From Smittium mucronatum (taxonomy: Eukaryota; Kickxellomycota; Harpellomycetes; Harpellales; Legeriomycetaceae), in assembly GCA_001953115.1 (NCBI GenBank), contig LSSL01000727.1, positions 80,883-96,875 of the forward strand: a stretch of DNA of 15,993 bases, given 5' to 3'. This document shows positions 7,696 through 15,993 of the stretch, piece after piece. The notes below the pieces were generated by a model that was not told the origin of the DNA, did not search any database, and saw only the letters and a program-made list of their open reading frames with translations. Positions within the stretch are counted from its first letter, which is position 1, and each line of letters starts with the position of its first letter. A program made the translations under genes and the position numbers.

Positions 7696-10600
7696 ATGTA
7701 TTCTTCTGCCCCTTTTCCTCCACCAACCCCTTCTTTCCCTCCCCCTTCGGAAGCACATTTCAGCCAACAAAAACCTTCAAAGCCTGCTTCCAAATCTTCT
7801 GAATTTAAAAGAACAAGGACTCTCATTAGAAAAGAGACTAAATCGTCCAAAGACGACCCTAATTCTACAATAACAAAAAACTTCATCGCCTATGATCAGA
7901 GTTTAGGTCCCATATGTATATCTTTATCCTCCGATCCTCTTCTCCAAAACCCAAAACTTTTAATCTTTGGTATCAAAGTAAGCTTACCAATAAATTTACC
8001 CCCCCCCCTCCTATTGCTAATACTTTTTGCATGTTTTTCTTTCTACCTACTTATTCCTTATTTTTGTATTCATTAGGGTTACCATACTGTAAATGTCTCT
8101 AAAAAAAACATCCCTGATTTGTCACTATTCCTATCTAAAAGCTCCCTTTCGATAAATGATTGTAATGTCAAATCAATTTTCAAATTGGGTCTTCTCCAGT
8201 ACCTATCTTTCATCAGCTTTAAAAAGTTAAACTATCTTTCTTATTCCTCAAATCTAATTCTCTCAAATCTTTCCCCAATTTCAAACACATTTACAATGTC
8301 TAATCCTGAGATTTCCCAACCCAACTCTTCTGCAACCTTTCCTTTTCTTAATTCTTCTACATCCTATGTTGACGATGAATCTATTTCTGACTTTCTTAAA
8401 ATTAACTTACTTGGAATAAATATTGATAATGTCTTCAGCTCCATGAAAGAGGTTGTAGATCCTAACTTTTCTAATATAATCAAAAACTCCGATCCTAATC
8501 TGGTAAGTTTCTTGTTTATATATATCTGTTGTATTATTTCTTTCTTATTATCTTTCTAATATTTTTTACTAAAGTTTTTCTTCCAATTTTCCTCAAAATT
8601 AGGTTAAAAAGAATGTTTACATCGACGTTATCGTATTAGGACACGAGCCGTTACCTCTAGATTCATACCCTATATATTTATCTTTATTCGAAAAAATGCA
8701 CAATCCTTTTCGGCCCGATATTATCCAATCCATCTCCCATAAATCTCTCGGAAAATCCCTTTCAACCTATCACCAAAATGCTTCTCCCAATAACTCTAAT
8801 AGATTACTTAGTACCACCCCTTCTAATAAATCCGATTCTATAAAGAAAAATACCGTAAAGAAATACATATCTCCCATCAAATCCATCGCACAAAGGAAAA
8901 GTGTTGCCGGTGGATACTTTCTCTCTGAATCCCCCATTCCTCAAAGAAGGAAATCAGAAAGAGATTCATTAACTTCTGATAAATCTATATCCCAAAAAAA
9001 AAGCACTGCTGGGGAGTACTTGTCCTTTGAAACCCCAGTACCCCAAAAGAGAAAGTCCGCTAGAGAATCTTTAACCTCTGATAAATCCATAACTCAAAGA
9101 GGAAACGTAATTAAGGAGCTCATCTCTTCTGAAGAAAGCTATCTTTCAAAGCTTGATTTCTTGCGCCAAAAGTATCAACTTCCACTGCTCAAATCTGCAA
9201 ACTCTAGAGATAACAATTGGAATCATGCTTATGCCATGCGTGTTATTTTCGGTAACCTTTTCCAAATATTAGAAGTTAACCGCAATTTTTTCATCGATTT
9301 GAAATCCCAGTACAATTCTTTTGTCCCCTCAAAAAATAATGTTTTCCAAGTTGGAAAAATCTGCAATTTTCATTTTTCAAATTTCTTGGTTTATGAGCGT
9401 TACATTTCTGGGTACCTCCGCGCCATCAAAATGTCCAATAGCCTGTCCAAAAAGTCTCATTATTATGCCTCGTTTCTCGAAAACGTCAGAGCTAATAACA
9501 CTTTTGAAAAGCTTGATATTAATGGCTTGTTAATTTTCCCTGCCCAGCGCATACCCAGATATGCTTTACTCATCAAACAGCTCTTGAAAACAACCAGTCC
9601 CGATTCACAAGAGTACCTTGATTTAGTCGAATCCCTCTCAAAGATAAACAGTATCGGAAACCTCGAACATGATCCTTATTCATCTCCACTTCTTCCCCTT
9701 ACCTCCCGCCTAAATAAATCAAAATCCACTTACAGATCAAGTAGCAGGACTTCTTTATCTCTCTCCGCTAACAAATCTTTAAACGATCTTAAGCTTGCAA
9801 ACTTGAATTCCACCCCTCCTCCTCCCTTACCAACTAACTCGATCACTAGTGATCAGTTTGCTCAATCATCGATACACGAAAAACTGCTTGAAAACTATAC
9901 AAAAAAATCAATTAACCAGTCTTTTACTGAGCTCTATAAATTGTGCTCCTCTATAGAAGGCTGTCCATCTAGTTTAATTAGTTCCAAGCGCGTTCTTATT
10001 GCAATTATAAATGCTTCTGAGTCAAGTATTATCCCTAGAACAAATGGTATTAGTCAACCCTCAAAAGATCCATCCGCTCCCAATGTATCATCTAAACCAG
10101 AGAATTCATCCGGATCATTAAATCGCATCAGTCAATATTTGTTTAACGAGCCTAAATCCCCTCCACGCCAAGAACAATACATTCACTACAACTATTTAGA
10201 TTTCCCTTATGAACCAAATCCAAGTTGGAGCCACTTAAACCCTAAACCTGACGAAAAGCAAAAGGTTTCAATTGTCGTGTTTTCTGACTCGATTATGATC
10301 GTTAAAAATAACTATGGTGTTGATATTGCATCTATATTCGATCCTCTATCCAGTAAATCTAATACATCTATAGTTATTGACGATGGTTCTGTAACTGATA
10401 ATGAACCCGATAATGTGAAAAAGTTGGGATTTTTCCAAACATGGATTCATTTTAACCAAATTCAAATGCTTTCAAACGCTTTGGATTACAACCCTCTATC
10501 CTTTATATTGCACAAAAAGTCTGAAAAATTGAATTTGCTACAAAATCTTAGGTTTGGAAAATCTTTTTATCCTCAAACTCTATATGATACTTTTAATATT

Positions 10601-13380
10601 TCCAAGGAGTTAATTAACCACAAATTCAACCCTAAAAATTCTTTTTCTACGAGCCGCGAATCTTTAGCTATCCGTAGATTAAAATTATGGAAAATGTATG
10701 AAAGCCTATTGTCAAATACTTTAAATGGTGATAAAAAAAATCCCCTTAATTTGTCTCAAAATTCTAGTTTTTCAAATGAACAAAACCATAGTTCACAAAA
10801 CCCAGATCAATTTTCTTCGAAAAGTGATATAATCAATATTGATCCTTTGTTAGGTCCATTATTACGTTCTAAATCACATGAATTAGCTGGCGAATACACA
10901 GGTATAAACAACCCAAAAATTATTCCACGATTTGAAAATAAAGGAGCAGAGTCCTTTGAAAATTCAAATTTTAAAAACTTCACCCAGCGTTTCAAATTAG
11001 ACGATTATTGGTATCCATCAGGACTACATCGTTTTGTAGCTTCAAACAAGACCGAATACAAAAAATTAGTTGTTGCTTTTCAGCTAGTAGATATATTGGA
11101 AGAGCAAAAAAGTGCTGAAAATTGTGAATCTGAAAGTGATGACATTTTTGTAGCCGAATCACGGACTGGATCCGTTTTTTACAGTCTACAAAACGATAAA
11201 TTTAGGAGGTTAGTTGTCGTAAGAAACAACCAAAATTGGACATTCAGGTTCTGGAAATGGGATGACTTTAAAACTAGTTGCAAAGAAAATTCAAGACCTA
11301 ATCCTGATTCATCCATAGTTATTAACATATCAGGAACTGGTAATGAAAAGTCTACCCAGACACTAGTCGAAGGCTTTTCTTCAAAAACCTTATCTGCGAT
11401 TTCCGATATTGAAAAATCCGAACTTATGCCCACATTTTCTACATGGATTAGCCTATTAGAAGAAGGTGATTCAGGTTCAAGGGAGGGAAATATACAGTTC
11501 AAAATTTCAAAACGGCCTTATTTACGTCGAAGTAGAAATAAATCACTCATTGAGAAATTCGACTTTTCAGGTGGAAGTTATCCCACACACCCACATTTAA
11601 GCAACAATGGTGCAAATGTTCCATTTAAAGAAAAAAGCATTGATGAACTATCATCTATAATAGCTAAAAACTTGGATAGATATATGATTGATCAAAAAGC
11701 AAACCATCCACTTAGCTGCGTTCAATCTTTTGGATATTGCCAGAGTTATATTTCAGAAATTTTTAAAGGGATAGATAATATGGCTATGAAGAAACCCAAT
11801 AAAAGTATTTTTTCAATTTACCAACCCACTAGTGACGGTATCTTGGGTACGGGTTCAAGGAGTTTCTATAGCCTAAAAGAAAAAGGATTTGAGCCTAACC
11901 GAACAGAATGTTTTATTGGCACTAAAAACTGTCAAAAGAGTTCTGTGATGCGAGCCAAAACAAATTCGTTCATGCCCAAGAACAAAAGTGCAGAACCAAT
12001 CCAATTAATAACCCACGAAATTTCAAAAGGGTCTGAATCAGTCAAGCCCATTGATAATCTTGCAAATAATGAATTTGGAAAAGAAGTGGAGAATGGTTTG
12101 GAAGAAGTAATACAAATAATATCTAGATTTAAGTTAGACAATAGGTACAATCAGAAATTCGATTTTGTTACAAAAAGTGCACAAAATTTACGCGATGATC
12201 CTATTAATGGGAAGATTTTTAATATTGTAAAAGAAATAATTGAAAAGATTGGAACCAAAAATGAACAGCCTAAACATAGAGTTCCTATATTTGTTATTTC
12301 TGGATCAACTACATTTAATGACATTTTTGGGCATGATTCTAGTGGACAAAATTTATCACCCGCTTTTGGGACCAAGTCTCGTATTAAAATACAAGGGAGA
12401 AAGATTTCAATTAAAACCAGTCGGGAATTACAGAAGTATGACTGTGAGCCAATACTATCGATAGGGATAAAGGAGTTCCTTGATGAGGAGACTGTTGGTG
12501 CTACAGATATTGAGCTCTCGGTAATCAGTATTTGTAGTATGCTAATATTATCTACATATTTGGCTTTCGAAAAAGAGTTTGCGGCAAACAGAAGTGGAGT
12601 TATTACCGCATCTATGAAAGATTACATTTGTTCAAGCAGGAAAAAACTGTTTACCAAGAGAATAACCAAGAGTTTTTCTAACGGTTACATAAAAGAGTTG
12701 GACCTTAACACGGATTCCTTCAACACAAAACAGTCTCCAATCAACTTTGACCAATCGATTTCTGTTTCAGATCTGATGAATAGATCCGCATTTGAAATTG
12801 GCGCTGACGATAAATTTATATTATCAAATGTCAGATCTAGAGCCATTCGAATGATTCGTAAGTTTTACTATTCTTATTTCTCTAGATCCAAATAAAATGA
12901 TTTTATTCTTCATTTTTTCATTACAACGAATATTTCGACCAATCCCTTTTTTTTTTGAAAAAATAAATCGACTTAATAGGAAGTTCAGCTAGTATACCAG
13001 AAAGATTTTATAATGGGCCGATTAGCAATGTAGATTCAGACCAACCTCACGTAGAATTGACTTTCAAGGAACCAGATGTCACTAGTCAAGAGGGTCTTTC
13101 TGTCACCAGCACATCGAAACCGGATGAAAAGTGCAAATGTGTTAACGATAATTCTAGCGAGGATTTATCAACTGTGAGACACGATAGTTCATGCGAGTTT
13201 GCAGATAATGCCGTTGTTGGAGTTTTTGAATTTTTGGAGCAGACCAAAACGTGGCGAGATTCTGATGTTTTCAATTGTGTAGGCAACTCTAATTTTGAGG
13301 AAAAGAGTTTAGAATTTGAGACTGAAGAGTTTGATGGAAGGCGGAGTGTATTTGATGATTCAGATTATGTTTTTGTTTAA
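7696..13380 (+). CDS. Large RhoGEF (DH domain, probable PH domain), four exons
   Basis: Guanine-nucleotide exchange factor for a Rho-family GTPase; the exact partner is not readable. Exons are 7696-7977, 8077-8502, 8603-12857 and 12980-13380, with donors GTAAGC, GTAAGT and GTAAGT and introns of 99, 100 and 122 nt, giving 1787 residues. Residues 1-~60 are Pro/Ser-rich and basic. Residues ~61-290 look partly folded but I do not recognise them. Residues 329-396 are two copies of a 34-residue repeat. The DH domain spans about 404-590: it opens NVIKELISSEESYLSKLDFL, has HFSNFLVYERYISGYLRAI in the middle, and carries the hallmark LLIFPAQRIPRYALLIKQLL near 545-565. Blocks at about 690-885 (RVLIAII, VSIVVFSDSIMIVKNN, FQTWIHFNQIQML, PLSFILHKK) resemble a PH domain split by an insertion. 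The rest is mostly Ser/Asn/Lys-rich with a few hydrophobic islands I cannot name. The ATG follows an in-frame stop. If the last intron is retained, the protein ends at 12895 instead (1666 residues). Confidence 0.85.
7999..8008 (+). repeat. C10 homopolymer in RhoGEF intron 1
   Basis: Ten consecutive C's lie in the 99-nt first intron of the RhoGEF, followed by a pyrimidine-rich run toward the 3' splice site (AG at 8075-8076). Together with the sense-strand C11 in TLG1 intron 2 this shows two long C tracts in introns of one window. Confidence 0.9.
8879..9097 (+). repeat. 102-bp (34-residue) in-frame tandem repeat in the RhoGEF
   Basis: Two 102-bp units begin at 8879 and 8981, and a third partial one at 9083 that runs into the DH domain. 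At protein level the units run from KSIAQRKSVAGGYFLSESP to SERDSLTSD, and from KSISQKKSTAGEYLSFETP to SARESLTSD; the third starts KSITQRGN. Conserved positions include the basic-Ser motifs (RRKS and KRKS), G-Y/G-E-Y and SLTSD. Many differences are synonymous or conservative, so the repeat seems to be held by selection on protein. Confidence 0.92.
12858..12979 (+). other. Last RhoGEF intron, with an alternative stop and poly(A) signal inside
   Basis: The donor is a consensus GTAAGT at 12858-12863 and the acceptor AG is at 12978-12979 after TTAAT. Splicing takes the reading frame (phase 1, Arg codon completed by GA) into a 132-residue C-terminal extension. Without splicing, translation adds 11 residues and stops at 12893-12895, where the TAA lies inside an AATAAA (12891-12896). 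The intron therefore carries what a shorter mRNA would need to end there. Confidence 0.65.
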
Positions 13381-14466
13381 AACGATTTATGTTTATTATT
13401 AGCAAAGAAATTCAACAAATTTTTTACTGATATTGAGTTGAAATATACCTATTAGATTTAAAGTAATAGTATGGCTTTGTAAATAGATATCATGTATGGT
13501 AAGAAAATTATATCTTTGCATCATTTAAATTTAATATAAAAAGTCTTTTTATGGACAATGGCTATTATATTTTGGGATTAACGGAAATCATATGTTATTA
13601 GATTTAATAATCTGGAAAGTGCCAAACTTTTGATTTCAGAAACGTTTTAATTGCATATCCTTTTTTTACATTTATAGTCAGTATTGGTATCAAATAGAAG
13701 ATTTAATTAATTAGAAGCCTGTATATGTCGAACGTTATTAATGAAAAATACCTAGTATATCAAATAATCTGTTGGTATATATTAAAAAAAAAGAAAAGTC
13801 TAGGGTCTAGAATATATAGTTGGGCCAATTAGCCAAATTAATCACTTTTTTTAAAATTCGCATTGCGAAATAGTTGCAAATAAAATTATATGTGAATCTA
13901 GATTTTATTATTCATCAGCATAAATTATTTATTTTTTTAATAAAGAATGCAGCTAAAACTATACTCGAAAATGACTAAGAAGGTGAGAAGGAGTTGAAAA
14001 AGGCAACAGTTTAAAACTAATACAGGTTCTTTTACAATTTACTTTTTTCAAATAAAACTTTATTTTTTTTTAAAAAAAATACAAATTGGACAAAATCACG
14101 GTACTATTAATTAACTTTGAATTTATTTATTATAGGACTTAGGCTTAGTAATATTTTCATTTGTGATAAAAGAACTGATATCAGCTGATACATAATCAAA
14201 TTTTTCTTTTTGGATTAGATTATAGGCAAGGAAAGAGAATAAAAGTTCAAGATCGAAAAAACCCCCCACAAGTACCTCTTTTTTTCAAAATAAAAACGCA
14301 AAAAGCATCATCTAAAACACAAAACTATCAAAAAAGGTCAATAATTTCGAATATCTAACAAATTATAAAGGAAATAAGAAAAAAATCAAAGAAGTATATA
14401 TATATATACTAAAAGAAAGAAAAAAATATTAGGATATTTCGATTCAAAGGCAGAATTAAGAAGGGA
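13381..14466. other. AT-rich intergenic region between RhoGEF and aquaporin
   Basis: About 1.1 kb with no credible gene on either strand. It should hold the RhoGEF 3' end and the aquaporin promoter. A T9A8 palindromic tract lies at 14063-14079. The last ~200 bp before the aquaporin ATG are strongly A-rich, as in many fungal leaders. I see no RNA gene. Confidence 0.6.
14395..14408 (+). promoter_or_regulatory. TATA-like (TA)n element upstream of the aquaporin
   Basis: A TATATATATATATA tract lies 58-72 bp before the aquaporin ATG at 14467, a usual TATA-to-ATG distance for a fungal gene. Between them the sequence is A-rich. The tract is also a plain microsatellite, so function is inferred from position. 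Confidence 0.4.
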
Positions 14467-15579
14467 ATGGCGAAATATGGAGAAAACAAGTATTCAGTCA
14501 TATCCCCATACTTTGCTGAATTTCTGGGAACGTTTGTATTTGTGTATATGAGCAAGTCAATAACGATGCAACAGCTTACTGGCCCTACTGGAACCACATT
14601 TAGCTACGTCGCGGCGTGTTTGGGTCACGGCCTGGCCCTCGAGCTTGGAATATTCGTTGCAGGTGGGCTAAGCGGGGGTCACTTGAATCCGGTCTTATCA
14701 GCTAGCTTCGCAATATTCAGAAAGTTTAAGTGGGTTCATATGCTGGGCTATGCACTAATGCAGATATTGGCATCGCTATGCGCCGAGTTTTTAGTGTATG
14801 TAATGTTTTTCAGCAAGTTGAATGTGCTGACAAAACTAGACTTTGCAGCTAAATCTGTAGTTTCAGCCGCTGCGAATACTGGGGTTCAACTTGCTGTTAC
14901 CAACGGAACTTTAAGTGTTTCAAGCTCAACCGGATTAGGTTACGGAACAAGTGTTAATTCAACTATTGGAAACACACTCTTTATGAATCTCGGATCCAAG
15001 GGGACTTTCACCAATACTTTGTTTGAAGTCGCAAATATCAAAAGTAACTATACCATTATTGCAAACTCTATACCATTGAACCGGACACTAGTCACGGCGG
15101 TAACTGCTGGGAACTCAACATCATCTCGTTACAATTCAACTATTGGTGGAGCCATCGGAATGGCAGCAAGAGCAGCCGCATCTACCGCTCAACCAGAATT
15201 AGACATCACTGGGACAATAAGCAGCTTATTTCTAAGTGAACTGGTGGGCACCTTATTCCTAATGATTGGGATATTCGCAATAACCGACATAAAAAACTCC
15301 ACCAGCCGGAGATCTGCTCCCTTGAACATTGGACTTTTATACTTTGGTTGCAAATTGGTGTTTGGAATCCCATCACATGGAAGTTTTTTTAACCCAGCCA
15401 TTGAACTTTCCAGTCGACTCTTATCCCTCATCTTTTTTAAGGGCTCAGGTTTACTCCATCCTATCTACATGCTAGCCACCGTTATTGGACCATTCATTGG
15501 TGGCATCCTGGGCGCCGTCTTTTACGAAACCTTTACTTGGTCAGATAAGGAATATAGAATCAAAGCAGGAGATAAATAA
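14467..15579 (+). CDS. Divergent aquaporin/aquaglyceroporin (MIP channel), intronless
   Basis: Membrane channel of the MIP family, 370 residues, likely for water or small solutes. Six helices can be placed: ~12-28 (FAEFLGTFVFVYMS), ~46-64, ~90-114, ~252-273 (SELVGTLFLMIGIFAITD), ~286-302 and ~333-355. The first pore motif is GGHLNPV (N74-P75-V76), with Val where Ala is usual. The second is GSFFNPAIEL (N309-P310-A311). The residue after it is Ile312, where nearly all aquaporins have the selectivity-filter Arg, and the next is Glu, where aquaglyceroporins have Asp. Each half starts with the expected E-x-x-G-T motif (AEFLGT, SELVGT). Between helices 3 and 4, loop C is ~135 residues (GlpF-like channels have a few tens) and is Ser/Thr/Asn-rich, with six N-glycosylation sequons at N146, N164, N194, N205, N216 and N223; this loop is extracellular in aquaporins. 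Both termini are short. The first ATG gives a natural N-terminus. The family is certain; the substrate is not. Confidence 0.9.
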   Translation: MAKYGENKYSVISPYFAEFLGTFVFVYMSKSITMQQLTGPTGTTFSYVAACLGHGLALELGIFVAGGLSGGHLNPVLSASFAIFRKFKWVHMLGYALMQILASLCAEFLVYVMFFSKLNVLTKLDFAAKSVVSAAANTGVQLAVTNGTLSVSSSTGLGYGTSVNSTIGNTLFMNLGSKGTFTNTLFEVANIKSNYTIIANSIPLNRTLVTAVTAGNSTSSRYNSTIGGAIGMAARAAASTAQPELDITGTISSLFLSELVGTLFLMIGIFAITDIKNSTSRRSAPLNIGLLYFGCKLVFGIPSHGSFFNPAIELSSRLLSLIFFKGSGLLHPIYMLATVIGPFIGGILGAVFYETFTWSDKEYRIKAGDK

Positions 15580-15993
15580 AAAAGAAAACAGTAGTGCTCT
15601 CACTCTAACCCTTCCATCTTTTTTAACCCCCTCCCCCTCCCTTCTCCAAAAAATTCCAAACAAAATCAATCTTCTTGTAGAAAATAAATTATATATCCTT
15701 CTAGTTTCCCACCCTAATAAAGTCTATTATACCATAAAAGTTCAATGTCAGCAGGAATCGTTTTCCCTTTCCCCCTTTTCTTTTAATTAGTTACAACTAT
15801 AAATTAACCCTTTCTCCTTCAAAAAATATCCCTTTGTATTACACCGAAATCCATTTTTTTTTAAAAAAAACATATAAATGAATAAAAACTCTTCAAAAAA
15901 TCTTGAATCACAAACTTAATCATTTAAAAAATATTCCATAAAAAGCCTAAATTAAAAAACGGACATTTTACTTTTGTAAAATTATCTATTTTA
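15580..15993. other. 3' region of the aquaporin gene and window end
   Basis: No gene is visible. The first ~220 bp are pyrimidine-rich with many short C runs. A T9A8 tract lies at 15854-15870, and the rest is AT-rich. It probably contains the aquaporin 3' UTR and start of the next intergenic stretch. Confidence 0.5.
15716..15721 (+). terminator. Candidate poly(A) signal AATAAA of the aquaporin
   Basis: An AATAAA hexamer lies 137 bp after the stop codon, followed by T/A-rich sequence. Another AATAAA overlaps the stop itself (15576-15581). The downstream one is at the more usual 3' UTR distance. Chance occurrence is likely at this base composition. Confidence 0.35.

Noticed and set aside
8119..8559. 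A separate small gene upstream of the RhoGEF
   Set aside because: The open frame begins exactly after an acceptor AG (8076) and ends at a GTAAGT donor (8503), both in phase 0 with the neighbouring exons, so it is exon 2.
11179..11502. A 107-residue minus-strand frame inside the RhoGEF
   Set aside because: It lies wholly inside exon 3 on the opposite strand, with no start context or family match.
13057..13380. A separate small gene downstream of the RhoGEF
   Set aside because: The frame is open upstream to 12980 with no ATG, and it joins the RhoGEF frame in the correct phase through a consensus donor. It is better read as the last RhoGEF exon.

Overview
The window looks like AT-rich nuclear DNA from a fungus. 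The genes are spaced out and some are cut by short GT-AG introns of about 78-155 nt. Three protein families match fungal housekeeping genes (Yvh1, Tlg1/syntaxin-6, Otu1). The intron density, AT-richness, homopolymer tracts and divergent, long, Ser/Asn-rich proteins suggest an early-diverging lineage. A zoopagomycete of the Kickxellomycotina/Harpellales type is my guess, but this is inference and not proven by the sequence.

Layout, left to right. 1-144 is the end of an intron, running up to a 27-T tract at the window edge. 145-674 (+) is the last exon of a YVH1/DUSP12 dual-specificity phosphatase; it carries only the zinc-binding C-terminal domain, and the catalytic exons lie off the window. 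834-1941 (-) is a complete five-exon Qc-SNARE of the Tlg1/syntaxin-6 family (231 aa), convergent with YVH1. A ~680-bp divergent promoter region separates it from 2624-3825 (+), a three-exon OTU1/YOD1 deubiquitinase (328 aa). A ~3.9-kb stretch (3826-7695) has no convincing gene; it holds a 49-bp tandem repeat array (4753-4948), a G11 tract and an isolated TATA-like (TA)n element. 7696-13380 (+) is a very large four-exon RhoGEF (DH domain plus a likely PH domain; 1787 aa as spliced here). 13381-14466 is AT-rich intergenic DNA with a TATA-like element near its end. 14467-15579 (+) is an intronless aquaporin/aquaglyceroporin (370 aa), followed by a pyrimidine-rich 3' region to the window end.

The genes do not form a pathway or operon; this is ordinary eukaryotic gene order. 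Tlg1 (endosome-Golgi fusion), Otu1 (Cdc48 partner), Yvh1 (60S ribosome maturation), a Rho activator and a membrane channel are all core cell biology. The parts that stand out are the aquaporin (first pore motif NPV, second NPA followed by Ile-Glu where Arg is almost always found, and a ~135-residue loop C with six N-glycosylation sequons), the RhoGEF (34-residue tandem repeat with basic-Ser motifs before the DH domain, and an apparent choice between splicing and intronic polyadenylation at its 3' end), and the 49-bp satellite-like repeat. I found no mobile element, CRISPR array, tRNA or rRNA. All splice sites were placed by eye from frame continuity and GT-AG signals.
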